Shown here one piece after another: positions 1 to 8,628 of a stretch of 64,000 nucleotides of DNA (position 1 is its first letter; every line of letters starts with the position of its first letter). The stretch comes from JAHBVH01 sp034432375 (GTDB taxonomy: Bacteria > Chloroflexota > Anaerolineae > Caldilineales > Caldilineaceae), in assembly GCA_034432375.1 (NCBI GenBank), contig DAOUCA010000177.1:62001-126000 (forward strand), in the 5' to 3' direction. A program made the translations under genes and the position numbers. The notes beneath the pieces were generated by a model. That model was not told where the DNA came from and did no database searches. It saw only the letters and a program-made list of their open reading frames with translations.

Positions 1-41
1 TCTCCGCAACGTACAAAATGTCCAAATCTGTAGGAGGGTGA

Positions 42-158
42 CGGGCATCATTGCGGCCCTGTACCAATATTCGCGTTTCGACCCAGGTCTTTAACAGCAC
101 CAAAGAGGGCAAGCGCCTGGTCGACTGGCTCCAGCGTGTGCCGTGGAGCAGTTTTTAA
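42..158 (+). pseudogene. possible 3' remnant of a class V aminotransferase-like gene
   Basis: A reading frame that follows an in-frame TGA at 39-41 ends in TAA at 156-158. It encodes a tail containing RVSTQVFNSTKEGKRLVDWL. That pattern (R-[IV]-S, then FN, then E..RLVDWL) is like the C-terminus of class V PLP aminotransferases such as the isopenicillin N epimerase or cysteine desulfurase group. The upstream part is missing at the window edge, and the in-frame stop suggests a decayed gene or a frameshift. The call rests only on this short tail, so it is weak. Confidence 0.3.
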
Positions 159-232
159 GCAATCTCGTGATAGGGTAGAATGAACTATCCCCGCAACCAA
201 TGCTGCTCTCTACCTGAACCAGGAGAACTTTC

Positions 233-1237
233 ATGGCTGAACGCATTCTTGATCAAATGCCCAAAGCAATCCGCATCGGTCTCGGCCAATTCCGCGAGCC
301 CTCCGCCGATATGCTGACCTTTATTGCCCAATTGGGGGCAGAAGATATCCAACTGAACACGGCCAGCTTCCCCGGTGAACACCAGTGGGAATATGAAGAC
401 TTGCTCGCTGCGCGCAAAAAAGTCGAGGCACATGGCCTGCGCCTGATGTCGCTGGAAAATGTGCCGATCACCTTTTACGATAAGGTGATGCTCGGGCTGC
501 CCGGCCGCGATGAACAGATCGCGCACATGCAGACGCTGATCCGCAACATGGGACGTGCCGGCATCCCGGTTCTGGGCATTCACTGGATGCCCAGCGGCGT
601 CTGGAGTACGGAACCACGCGATATGCGGCGTGGCGGCGCATCGGCCCGCCGGTTTAATCTTGCCGACCACCCCGCCGATCAGCTGACACACGGGCGCGTC
701 TACAGTGCCGAAGAGATGTGGCAGAATTTCTGCTATTACATGGAACGCATCCTACCCGTTGGCGAAGAGGTTGGTGTGACTTTTGCCGTCCATCCTGACG
801 ATCCGCCGGTGCCGTCGTTGGGCGGTGTTGCGCGCATCTTCCACAGCTACGAAGGCTTCAAGCGTATGACCGATACCTTTGATAGCCCCAACCTGGGGCT
901 GAACTTCTGTATTGGCTGCTGGTCGGAGATGGGGGGCATGGAGAATGTGACTCGTGGCATTCGCTACTTTGGCCCGCGCGGCAAGCTCATCTATATCCAC
1001 TTTCGCGATGTGGTGGGCGAGGCTTCCTCGTTTTCCGAGTGCTTTATCGACGAGGGCAACCTGGCCAACAAGTTTCAGGTGATGCAACTGCTCAAGGAGA
1101 ATGGCTTCAACAGCTTTATCATCGACGACCACGTGCCCAACATGATCGACGATACCCGCTGGGGCCACCGCGGCCGCGCCTATGCCATTGGCTATCTGCG
1201 CGCGCTGATCGATGTGATGAATCTCCTGGCAAATTAG
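233..1237 (+). CDS. mannonate dehydratase (UxuA)-like protein
   Basis: A cytosolic TIM-barrel protein of 334 residues in the D-mannonate dehydratase family. That family removes water from D-mannonate to give 2-keto-3-deoxygluconate in hexuronate catabolism, using a divalent metal. Visible family motifs are HPDDPP (187-192), NFC (224-226), HFRD (256-259) and DDHVP (298-302). The protein is shorter than E. coli UxuA (about 394 residues). The ATG at 233 has an AGGAG 7 nt upstream. A paralogue with changed motifs lies at 59574-60566. The nearby sugar importer, aminotransferase and aldolase support a sugar-acid pathway, but the exact substrate is unknown. Confidence 0.75.
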   Translation: MAERILDQMPKAIRIGLGQFREPSADMLTFIAQLGAEDIQLNTASFPGEHQWEYEDLLAARKKVEAHGLRLMSLENVPITFYDKVMLGLPGRDEQIAHMQTLIRNMGRAGIPVLGIHWMPSGVWSTEPRDMRRGGASARRFNLADHPADQLTHGRVYSAEEMWQNFCYYMERILPVGEEVGVTFAVHPDDPPVPSLGGVARIFHSYEGFKRMTDTFDSPNLGLNFCIGCWSEMGGMENVTRGIRYFGPRGKLIYIHFRDVVGEASSFSECFIDEGNLANKFQVMQLLKENGFNSFIIDDHVPNMIDDTRWGHRGRAYAIGYLRALIDVMNLLAN

Positions 1238-1416
1238 GCCAATGGCTATTCTAAGAATTAAATGATCCACGAAGACACACGAAGGCACACGCGCCCAACG
1301 GGCACCCGACACGAAGAAAAGCAAATAGTTATGGATACTTATTTTTCTGGAGTAGCCAATCCAAAATTTAAATTATCCACGAAAAGTGTAATGGTAAGGC
1401 TGAAGGTGGGCCGTGC

Positions 1417-1483
1417 TGTCATTCCTGCGAAGGCAGGAATCCATCGTTGCCGAGAGTGGATTCCTGCCTTCGCAGGAATGACA
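1417..1483. repeat. 67-bp perfect hairpin repeat
   Basis: Two perfectly complementary 27-nt arms (1417-1443 and 1457-1483) flank a 13-nt loop. The arms contain ATTCCTGCGAAGGCAGGAAT, itself partly palindromic. A diverged half copy lies at 20239-20262 (ATTCCTGCGAAGGCCGGAAT). This is a dispersed REP/MITE-like intergenic repeat. It could act as a terminator-like hairpin, but it has no U-tract. Confidence 0.85.
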
Positions 1484-1533
1484 TGTCGGTCTCTTTCTTA
1501 TTACAGGATCTGTCTACCCTCAGCCTGTCCAAT

Positions 1534-1686
1534 ATAGTTATCCACGAAGAGGCACGAAGTTTCACGAAGCCAAGACGAATCTTCGCGCCTCTTCGTATGT
1601 CTTCGTGTGTCTTCGTGTGTCTTCGTGTGTCTTCGTGTGTCTTCGTGTGTCTTCGTGTGTCTTCGTGTGTCTTCGTGGATAACTAT
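1534..1686. repeat. foldback repeat with 16-bp terminal inverted repeats and an internal 10-bp tandem array
   Basis: Perfect 16-bp inverted termini ATAGTTATCCACGAAG (1534-1549) and its complement (1671-1686) enclose seven exact tandem copies of cttcgtgtgt (1601-1670) plus variants. A sister copy with 14-bp termini lies at 9855-9933, and half copies begin near 1260 and 30469. The stretch 1238-1701 holds only these repeats and no supported gene. Confidence 0.85.
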
Positions 1687-1701
1687 TTCTTTGGAATGAC
1701 C

Positions 1702-2631
1702 TTAGGAATTTTGCGCGTCTGATGGCGTGTGGTGTCGTCCCTTCATCAGCCGCGTCAACGCATCGTTATAGGGGGCAGATAGCCCCAACCGGGCGCATTC
1801 GCGGGCGACATAGCCATTCAGGGCATCAATCTCGGTCTTGCGGCCGCGCGCCAAGTGCTGCGCCATCGACACGCGGTGAAATTTTTTGGCGCAGTATGCC
1901 TTGATCGTCTGCACCGGATCGGGATCGGGCAGGACGATGCCTTTGGCCACAACAAGCGCCAGCGTCTCCTCGATAATCGCGGTCTGGAACTCGTCCAGTT
2001 CCGGCACCTCGCGAATCTGACCCGGACGCAACTCGGTGAGGGCGCAGATCGCGTTGATACCACAGTTGTGGACAAACTTGCTCCAGATGGTCACTGTAAT
2101 ATCCGGCTCGATGGCCGGCTGCAGATTGGCTTTTTGTAACAGATCGACCAGGTGTAAGAGCCGTTCCGAGCGTGTACCGTCGAGTTCGCCGAGATAGGTC
2201 GGCCCAAAGTTGGTGTGCTCGACCTGCCCAGGCCCCTGCAGATCGCCACTGTGAAAGCTCAACCCTGCAAGCACCCGCTGCGCACCCAGCAGTTGCGTGA
2301 GGATCTCCACATTGCCCACCCCATTTTGCAACGTCAGCGCGTAGCCCCCTGGACTAAGCACCTGTTGTGCCGTCTGCGCGGCCGCGGCGCTGTCATAGGT
2401 ATTGACCAGAATAATCGCCGCGTCCATATCTCTGATGTTGCTGCCATCGGTTGCCGCCTTGACCTGGGCCGTAAAGGTTCCATTTTGCCCTGTCATGGCC
2501 AGTCCATGTTGCTGCATCGCCGTCACATGTTCTGCCCAAGGGTCAACCATGGTCACATCGACCCCAATGCGGGCCAGGTTGGCCCCATACACACAGCCCA
2601 TATTGCCGGCACCGATCACGGCTAGTTGCAT
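1702..2631 (-). CDS. PanE/ApbA-family ketoreductase (2-dehydropantoate 2-reductase-like)
   Basis: A 309-residue NADPH-dependent reductase of the ketopantoate reductase family, whose reference reaction makes pantoate for coenzyme A. An N-terminal Rossmann fold shows GAGNMG (7-12), followed by QNGVGN (102-107). The helical C-terminal domain has the catalytic-type lysine K185 within KFVHNCGIN. The start at 2631 was chosen because AAGGAG lies about 10 nt upstream, and a longer upstream extension has no homology. Its position among sugar genes, pointing away from the ABC importer, means that an alternative 2-keto-acid substrate is possible. Confidence 0.75.
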   Translation of the reverse strand: MQLAVIGAGNMGCVYGANLARIGVDVTMVDPWAEHVTAMQQHGLAMTGQNGTFTAQVKAATDGSNIRDMDAAIILVNTYDSAAAAQTAQQVLSPGGYALTLQNGVGNVEILTQLLGAQRVLAGLSFHSGDLQGPGQVEHTNFGPTYLGELDGTRSERLLHLVDLLQKANLQPAIEPDITVTIWSKFVHNCGINAICALTELRPGQIREVPELDEFQTAIIEETLALVVAKGIVLPDPDPVQTIKAYCAKKFHRVSMAQHLARGRKTEIDALNGYVARECARLGLSAPYNDALTRLMKGRHHTPSDAQNS

Positions 2632-3013
2632 AGTGATGACTCCTTCTGGATTTTGCTTTGCTTGCGTTAAGAGTGGTAGTGGTTGTGTTCCCCAAGAGCG
2701 TAACGAAGGCCGAATTCTTACAGCTCCTGGGCCCAATGACAGTGGATGTTTGAACCGGCTTATCTTCCCAGTCAATTGTGACACATATATTGCGAAATCT
2801 CAAACGTTTTTTACTCACCCACACCATTTTTCACCCAGTTGACAACCATCCCACCCCTAGTTTACACTACAGCTATAGGACAATAGGATGGTTCTATTCA
2901 TTCCCTCACGCAGTCTATCAATCACCAACCACAGCCTTTCTCTCCCAGAAAGGCAAACGATTACCAAAGTTTCTCGCGTTTTGGCCCAATCACAACCTAA
3001 CAAGGAGCATGCA
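2632..3013. other. divergent intergenic region between the reductase and the ABC importer
   Basis: A 382-bp gap between a leftward and a rightward gene, so it should hold both promoters. A TTGACA hexamer lies at 2839-2844, but no convincing -10 hexamer was found at standard spacing. No clear operator palindrome and no supported gene were seen. Confidence 0.4.
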
Positions 3014-4354
3014 ATGGCAATCCATCGTTTGAATTCCCGCAGTTGCTTCCATATCATGGCCCTCGTCTTGGCCCTTACGCTCTCTGCCTGTGTCGCACCG
3101 GCGGCGGGACCGGGGGGCGAAGCGGCCGCGGCCAAGCCCAAGATCACCGTCTGGGCGGCCACCACCTTTACGCCCGAAGCCGACGCAACCCAAGACGAGC
3201 AGATCAAGGCGTGGGGCGAAGCGAATGGCGTCGAGATTGAACTGGCGCGCATGTCGCAGGATGAACGGACCCCGCGCTGGCAGACCGCCTTTGAGAGCAA
3301 GCAATTCCCCGACTGCGCGGCGATTGAGCAGAATGATCTGCCCCAATTCATCCAAAGTGGCGTCTTGGCCGAGACGACCGAGGTGATGCAACGGCTGAAT
3401 GAGCTGAAAGGTGGCTTTACCGATGGCGCCTTCCTGGCTGGGCAGACCGCCGACGGCAAACATTGGTCGGTCCCTTCCTTTAGCTCGACCGAAGTCTTCT
3501 ATGTGCGTACCGATAAGCTCGAAGAAAAAGGCTTGGCGTTACCCGAAACCTGGGACGATGTCGTGGCGATTGCTGGAACGATCAACGCTCCCGAGGATCA
3601 ATTCTGGGGCTGGGGCAAACAGATCGGCACCCCCTCGTGGGACTCGGAAGTCTCCTTCACCTCCATACTCTGGTCCTACGGCGGCAGCACTTGGGACACA
3701 GAGGGTAAACCAGCAATTGACTCCGATGCGACCCGCCAAGTGCTCGATCTGCTCAAGGGAGCCTGGGATGCCGGCCTGATCCCGCCCGATGGCCCCACCT
3801 GGGATGATGGCGGTAACAATCGCGCCTACCAGAGCGAGATTGTCGGCATGACCCTGAACACCGGCAGCATTTTGCGCTATCTGCAGACCGAAGATCCAGA
3901 ACTGCTCGCCAAGACCGCGGTCATCCCGATCCCCGGTGGCCCCGAAGGGCGCTTCGTCTCTGGCTACTACTATCAGTGGGGTGTCTTCAATACGAGCGAG
4001 CATGTTGACCTTTGTCTCCAACTGCTGGAGCACATCTTTGCCCCGGATCAACTGAGCCCCTTCTATGAGAATGGCGGCGGCAACATGCTGCCCGTCTACA
4101 AAGAGATGCTCAACGACGAGATGTGGCAGGATCCCGATCGCAAAGTATTGGCCGACATGGTCTCCAACACCCGTCCCCAAGGCTACCCCGGCTTGACCAC
4201 GCCGTGGATCCTCGACGCCTGGATGGATCACACCATGGCCAAGATGCTCAACCGCGTACTTGTCGACGGCTGGAGCAATGACGACGCCATCACCGAAGCC
4301 GAAGCCGCCCTGCAGAAGTGGTATGATGATTGGCAGGCAAAGCTGGGGCAGTGA
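3014..4354 (+). CDS. sugar ABC transporter substrate-binding lipoprotein
   Basis: An extracytoplasmic solute-binding protein (family 1 type) of 446 residues that would capture a carbohydrate for the two permeases downstream. The N-terminus is a lipoprotein signal with lipobox LSAC, so C26 would be lipidated after cleavage. The mature part begins with ITVWAATTF, a typical first strand of this fold. The ATG at 3014 was chosen because caaggag lies 8 nt upstream and the signal peptide then begins correctly; an in-frame start further upstream would disrupt the signal. No ATPase gene is present nearby, so a shared MsmX-like ATPase probably energises the system. Confidence 0.85.
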   Translation: MAIHRLNSRSCFHIMALVLALTLSACVAPAAGPGGEAAAAKPKITVWAATTFTPEADATQDEQIKAWGEANGVEIELARMSQDERTPRWQTAFESKQFPDCAAIEQNDLPQFIQSGVLAETTEVMQRLNELKGGFTDGAFLAGQTADGKHWSVPSFSSTEVFYVRTDKLEEKGLALPETWDDVVAIAGTINAPEDQFWGWGKQIGTPSWDSEVSFTSILWSYGGSTWDTEGKPAIDSDATRQVLDLLKGAWDAGLIPPDGPTWDDGGNNRAYQSEIVGMTLNTGSILRYLQTEDPELLAKTAVIPIPGGPEGRFVSGYYYQWGVFNTSEHVDLCLQLLEHIFAPDQLSPFYENGGGNMLPVYKEMLNDEMWQDPDRKVLADMVSNTRPQGYPGLTTPWILDAWMDHTMAKMLNRVLVDGWSNDDAITEAEAALQKWYDDWQAKLGQ

Positions 4355-4357
4355 GAT

Positions 4358-4406
4358 AGTAAATCAGTAAGACAGTAAATCAGTAAGACAGTAAATCAGT
4401 AAGACA
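4358..4406. repeat. 16-bp tandem repeat, about three copies
   Basis: The unit agtaaatcagtaagac is repeated just after the substrate-binding protein stop codon. It is a simple intergenic tandem array with no visible function. Confidence 0.8.
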
Positions 4407-4514
4407 GTGGGCAGAAGATTGGGTCGAGCAAAAGTTGCCAATTCGGGTTGACTGACAGATCTCATTTTTCTGCCACGGAGAGCACGGAGATCGCAGAGAA
4501 AAGCATTTCTTCCC

Positions 4515-4602
4515 CTCTGTGTTCTCTGTGTTCTCTGTGTTCTCTGTGTTCTCTGTGTTCTCTGTGTTCTCTGTGTTCTCTGTGTTCTCTGTGTTCTCTG
4601 TG
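4515..4602. repeat. 9-bp tandem repeat, about ten copies
   Basis: The unit ctctgtgtt is repeated almost perfectly between the substrate-binding protein and the first permease. It lies next to the cacggagagcacggag motif, a common dispersed intergenic motif. The array is uninterrupted and therefore likely to vary in copy number. Confidence 0.9.
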
Positions 4603-4646
4603 GCTGATATTAAGCCAGTCGCCAATTATCCTAAAGGAGTTTTCAC

Positions 4647-5585
4647 ATGGCAGTTGAGGTAGAAAGCCGTGTGGGTGCACCGGTCGCTACGCAGCGCGGT
4701 CGGTGGCAGCGGCAGTTGGGGCGCGACTGGGTCTTGGCCTATCTGCTGCTGCTCCCCCTGATCCTGATCCTCTTTATCCTGCTCGCCTATCCCATCGCAT
4801 CGGCGATCTGGATCACCTTGCAGGATAAGACGATTGGCATGGTGGGCCGCTTTGTCGGGCTGCAAAATTATCGGGATCTGTTATTCGAGGATCCCTTCTT
4901 TTGGCAGGTCGTGCGCAATGGCTTTGTCTTCACCTTGGGCTCGGTCTTTCTCAAGCTGATCGTTGGGATGATTATGGCGTTGGTCCTCAACCAGCCGTTG
5001 CGCTGGCGTGGGCTTTGGCGTGGGCTGCTGCTCATGCCTTGGGTAGCGCCCACCGTCGTCACTGCCCTCAGTTGGCGCTGGATTCTCGATCTCACCGGCG
5101 TGCTCAACCTCACTCTACGCGAATTGGGTTTGATGCGAATTCCGATCCCCTGGCTGGCCCAATATGGCACGGCGCTGCTCTCGCTGGTGCTGGTCAACAG
5201 CTGGCGTGGCTTTCCCTTCTTTGGCATCACCTTGCTGGCGGGGATGCAGGCGATTCCGCAGGAGCTATATGAAGCCGCCGAAATGGATGGTGCGTCGATC
5301 TGGCAACGCTTTCGCTTTGTCACTTTGCCCAGCCTGCGTACGGTGATCCTGGTGGTGACGATCCTCTCGGTAATCTGGACCTTTAACGACTTTAGCATCG
5401 TCTGGCTGCTCACCGGCGGCGGTCCCGGCCATGCCACCGATGTCTTTGCGACCTACACCTATAAGCTAGGTTTCATCACCTCGCGGTTGGGCTATGGACA
5501 GACCGTTTCGGTGATCCTCGCCCCGGTGCTAATTTTGATCATTACCATCCTGTCGCCCTTGATGTTGCGCGGAGAATCCGAATGA
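4647..5585 (+). CDS. sugar ABC transporter permease (MalF type)
   Basis: A 312-residue inner-membrane permease that forms the translocation channel with the next gene product. Six or so hydrophobic segments are visible, the first at about 28-50. The cytoplasmic EAA loop that docks to the ATPase reads EAAEMDGAS from residue 209 and ends in the typical LPSL. The ATG at 4647 has AAAGGAG 7 nt upstream. It overlaps the following permease by 4 bp (ATGA), indicating translational coupling. Confidence 0.87.
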   Translation: MAVEVESRVGAPVATQRGRWQRQLGRDWVLAYLLLLPLILILFILLAYPIASAIWITLQDKTIGMVGRFVGLQNYRDLLFEDPFFWQVVRNGFVFTLGSVFLKLIVGMIMALVLNQPLRWRGLWRGLLLMPWVAPTVVTALSWRWILDLTGVLNLTLRELGLMRIPIPWLAQYGTALLSLVLVNSWRGFPFFGITLLAGMQAIPQELYEAAEMDGASIWQRFRFVTLPSLRTVILVVTILSVIWTFNDFSIVWLLTGGGPGHATDVFATYTYKLGFITSRLGYGQTVSVILAPVLILIITILSPLMLRGESE

Positions 5586-6424
5586 GAACTAGCCAACGCC
5601 AAAAGCTGCTTCTAACCCTTATTACCTACCTCACACTGGCCGGCCTCCTGATCGGCGCGCTCTTTCCCTTTTATTGGATTGGCCTCACCTCGCTGCGCAA
5701 AGGCAAGCAGGTCTATGTCAAAGAGCAGGTCCTTGTGCCACGGGATCTCACGCTGGAAAATTATCAATTTGTCTTTACTGAACGACCGACCGTGCAGTGG
5801 CTGCGCAACAGCTTGGTTATGGCCTTTAGCAGCAGTGGCATTGCCGTGGTGATTGGCGTGTTGGCTGGCTACAGCATTGTGCGCCTCAAATTTCGCGGCA
5901 ACCGGACCGTCGCCCGTGGCGTGCTCTTTACCTATCTGGTGCCTACCTCGCTGCTCTTTATTCCCATGTTTATTCTGATGTTTAACCTGCGGCTGACCGA
6001 GGGGCTATGGGGGCTGCTGCTCGCCTATCTCTCCTTCAACGTCCCCTTCTGCACCTGGCTGATCCTTGGCTATTTTCGTAGTATTCCTGAAGAGTTGGAA
6101 GATGCGGCGCGGATCGATGGCTGTTCGCGGTTGGGCGTGTTGTGGCGGATTGTGCTGCCATTGGCCGCGCCGGGCATCGTCACCGCCTTTATCTTTGGCT
6201 TTACCAACTCGTGGAACGAATTTCTCTATGCCGTCACCCTGGTGCGCAGCCGCGAGTTGATGACCCTGCCGACGGGGCTGGGCAGCTATATTCTCGGTGA
6301 TGTCTTTTTGTGGGGGCCGCTGATGGCAACGGCAATTATCACGGCGCTACCGCCGGTGATTCTCTTTATCGCCGTGCAACGCTTTGTGGTGGCGGGGATG
6401 ACGCTGGGGTCGGTCAAGGGGTAG
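5582..6424 (+). CDS. sugar ABC transporter permease (MalG type)
   Basis: A 280-residue integral membrane partner of the preceding permease. Its start codon overlaps the upstream stop (ATGA). The EAA loop is EDAARIDGCS from residue 173 followed by IVLPLAAPG, as expected for MalG-type subunits. Together with the lipoprotein at 3014 it makes a carbohydrate uptake system lacking only the ATPase. A 15-bp tandem repeat follows directly after its stop codon. Confidence 0.87.
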   Translation: MRTSQRQKLLLTLITYLTLAGLLIGALFPFYWIGLTSLRKGKQVYVKEQVLVPRDLTLENYQFVFTERPTVQWLRNSLVMAFSSSGIAVVIGVLAGYSIVRLKFRGNRTVARGVLFTYLVPTSLLFIPMFILMFNLRLTEGLWGLLLAYLSFNVPFCTWLILGYFRSIPEELEDAARIDGCSRLGVLWRIVLPLAAPGIVTAFIFGFTNSWNEFLYAVTLVRSRELMTLPTGLGSYILGDVFLWGPLMATAIITALPPVILFIAVQRFVVAGMTLGSVKG

Positions 6425-6425
6425 G

Positions 6426-6491
6426 GAATGGTGAATTGTAAATGGTGAATTGTAAATGGTGAATTGTAAATGGTGAATTGTAAATGGTGAA
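6426..6491. repeat. 15-bp tandem repeat, about four copies
   Basis: The unit aatggtgaattgtaa repeats between the permease stop and the aminotransferase start. The array runs up to the start region of the next gene, so copy-number change could alter its leader. Confidence 0.88.
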
Positions 6492-6497
6492 TAGGGA

Positions 6498-7424
6498 ATG
6501 GGAATGGCGATGGATGCGGCGAGTCATTTGGTCTATTTGAATGGAGAGTTTGTGCCGGCGGGGGAGGCGAAGATTTCGATCTTTGATGCCGCGGTGATGT
6601 TGGGCGATACGGTGACGGAATCGACGCGTACCTTTGCGCACACACCGTTTAAGTTAGCCGAGCATATCGACCGGCTCTATAAGTCGCTCAAGGTGACGCG
6701 GATCGATCCTGGCATGACGGCGGCGGAGATGTCTGAGCTCTCGTTGCGTGTGCTGGAGAAGAATCTGCCCAGGGTGACAGGAGAGATGGATCTGTGGCTG
6801 GTGCACAATATTTCACGCGGGCTCTTTGTCCCTGGTGCCGACCCAACCAAGGCACGCTCGCAGGCGACGATTATCATCCACACCGCGCCGCTGATCCTCA
6901 CCGATTGGGCGCGCTTCTATACCGATGGCTGCCACGCCGTTACCCCCTTTAGCCGCGCCGTACCGCCGGAAGCGCTTGACGCTCGCATCAAAAACCGCAG
7001 CCGCATGGCCTATACGCTGGCCGAGCAGGAGGTCAAGCTCGTCGATCCACAGGCGCAGAGCATTCTGCTCGATATCCATGGCAATGTGGCGGAGAACAAG
7101 GGAGGCAACTTCTTTATTGTCAGCGATGGCGTGCTCAAGACGCCCCACACCCGCAGCGCGCTGGCCGGAGTCAGCCGCGCCACCGTGTTGGAACTCGCCG
7201 CGCAACTGGCCATCCCCGTCGCCGTGACCGATTTTCAGCCCTATGACATCTACACAGCGGATGAAGCCTTCTTCACCAGCACGCCTTACTGTATTATGCC
7301 CGCGACCAAGTTTAATGGCTTGCCAGTCGGCGATGGGCAAGTGGGAGTGGTAACCAAACAACTGTTGACGGCTTGGAGTGAGTTAGTCGGGGTCGATATT
7401 GTTGCCCAAGCACAACAACAATAG
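6498..7424 (+). CDS. class IV PLP aminotransferase (branched-chain or D-amino acid type)
   Basis: A 308-residue fold-type IV aminotransferase. The PLP lysine is K165 in RIKNRSRM. Downstream are the family motifs NVAENKGGNFF (196-206) and LAGVSR (222-227). Possible products are branched-chain amino acid aminotransferase, D-amino acid aminotransferase or aminodeoxychorismate lyase; the sequence alone does not decide. Three in-frame ATGs (6498, 6504, 6510) compete, and the purine-rich GGGAATGGGA just upstream could favour 6504 or 6510. It follows the sugar importer and precedes an amidohydrolase on the same strand. Confidence 0.75.
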   Translation: MGMAMDAASHLVYLNGEFVPAGEAKISIFDAAVMLGDTVTESTRTFAHTPFKLAEHIDRLYKSLKVTRIDPGMTAAEMSELSLRVLEKNLPRVTGEMDLWLVHNISRGLFVPGADPTKARSQATIIIHTAPLILTDWARFYTDGCHAVTPFSRAVPPEALDARIKNRSRMAYTLAEQEVKLVDPQAQSILLDIHGNVAENKGGNFFIVSDGVLKTPHTRSALAGVSRATVLELAAQLAIPVAVTDFQPYDIYTADEAFFTSTPYCIMPATKFNGLPVGDGQVGVVTKQLLTAWSELVGVDIVAQAQQQ

Positions 7425-7440
7425 GGCCATGTCACCGCGG

Positions 7441-7523
7441 GTTGAGTAGGGTGCAGCCGTATCGAATCGAAGCCAGTGTGAGCGGTTCGGCCCGCTTGGG
7501 TTCGATACGCTTTGCTACTCAAC
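7441..7523. repeat. foldback repeat GTTGAGTAG / CGTATCGAA family
   Basis: GTTGAGTAG (7441-7449) and CGTATCGAA (7458-7466) reappear in reverse complement at 7515-7523 and 7501-7509. This gives an 83-bp element with two nested inverted blocks. Related half elements lie at 43445-43480 inside the integrated element and at 52932-52960. Confidence 0.75.
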
Positions 7524-7568
7524 CAGCGCAACTGATCAAAATAGTTATAAATAAGCAGAGAGTATCCC

Positions 7569-8420
7569 ATGATTATCGATGTTCACACGCACGTTTTTCC
7601 CGACAACAGCGTCTTCTCTGACAATTTTCTGGCCGAGGCATCGCGTGCCCGCAAAGAGCCTATCGACTTCGTGACTCGCTACGACGATTACTGCGCCACC
7701 GCGCCCAATGTGACCGCGACGATCTGCTTTGGCGGCAAAGCCAAACTAGCGGGTCTTTGGGTCGATGATCGGCTCGTGGCGACCTATGTGAGACAAGATC
7801 CGGCGCGTTTGCTTGGGTTTCTCTCACTTGACCCCACGCAGCCAGGGTGGGAGGCCGAGTTGGAATATGGCCATCAGGAGCTAGGCTTATGCGGAATCAA
7901 ATTGATGCCGATGTATGCCGGCTTCTTTCCGCAAGATAGCCGGCTCAACCCGCTTTGGGCCTATGCGCAGAAACATGGCCTGCCCGTCTTGCTCCACACC
8001 GGCACCACCTTTGTCTCCCAAAGTTGGATCGAAGCGACGCTGCCCCGGCACATCGATGTCGTCGCCCGCCGTTACCCCGAGGTGCGCATCATCATGGCCC
8101 ACCTCGGCCACCCCTACGAGGGCGAATGCGTCGCCGTCATCCGCAAACATCCCCACGTCTACGCCGATGTCAGCGCGCTGCATTATCGGCCTTGGCAACT
8201 CTTCCACAGCCTGATGCTCGTCCATGAGTATGGTGTTTGGAATAAACTACTCTTCGGCACTGACTTCCCCTTTACCAACGTTGCTGCCTCGGTCAGCGGG
8301 CTGCGCAGTTTGGCAGAGGTGCAGATCGACCGTTTCCGATTGCCCGCAGAACAGATCGAAGCGTTGATCGAGCGCGATGCATTGGCGTTGTTGGGGTTAA
8401 CGATGCCACAGGTGCGGTAA
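7569..8420 (+). CDS. amidohydrolase family protein (ACMSD-like)
   Basis: A 283-residue metal-dependent TIM-barrel hydrolase or decarboxylase of the amidohydrolase-2 family. Visible motifs are the N-terminal metal site DVHTH (4-8), a central LLHTG histidine, MAHLGHP and LFGTDFPF with the conserved aspartate. Relatives include aminocarboxymuconate semialdehyde decarboxylase and uronate or sugar lactone hydrolases. Its location behind the aminotransferase suggests a role in the same catabolic route. The substrate is not determinable from sequence. Confidence 0.7.
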   Translation: MIIDVHTHVFPDNSVFSDNFLAEASRARKEPIDFVTRYDDYCATAPNVTATICFGGKAKLAGLWVDDRLVATYVRQDPARLLGFLSLDPTQPGWEAELEYGHQELGLCGIKLMPMYAGFFPQDSRLNPLWAYAQKHGLPVLLHTGTTFVSQSWIEATLPRHIDVVARRYPEVRIIMAHLGHPYEGECVAVIRKHPHVYADVSALHYRPWQLFHSLMLVHEYGVWNKLLFGTDFPFTNVAASVSGLRSLAEVQIDRFRLPAEQIEALIERDALALLGLTMPQVR

Positions 8421-8628
8421 AACGGAGCGCACAAGATTCTTTGCAGAGGCAGGTTTTGGAGAAAGTTGTCCGTCAAAAATATCTATAGTACAATCGGACA
8501 TATTTTGGCTCATCAAGATAAGGGATTCGCCGGTCACCTCCCGGAAGCGGCGCGACGGTCAGCCAATTTTACGTTGCTGGAGTAGTTGCCTCACAAGCAG
8601 CCGGGATTCTAATAGATACAGGACTTAA

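Noticed and set aside
4448..4657. Cys-Ser-Leu repeat protein in the gap before the first permease
   Set aside because: It is a translation of the 9-bp tandem repeat and continues into the permease leader; not a real gene.
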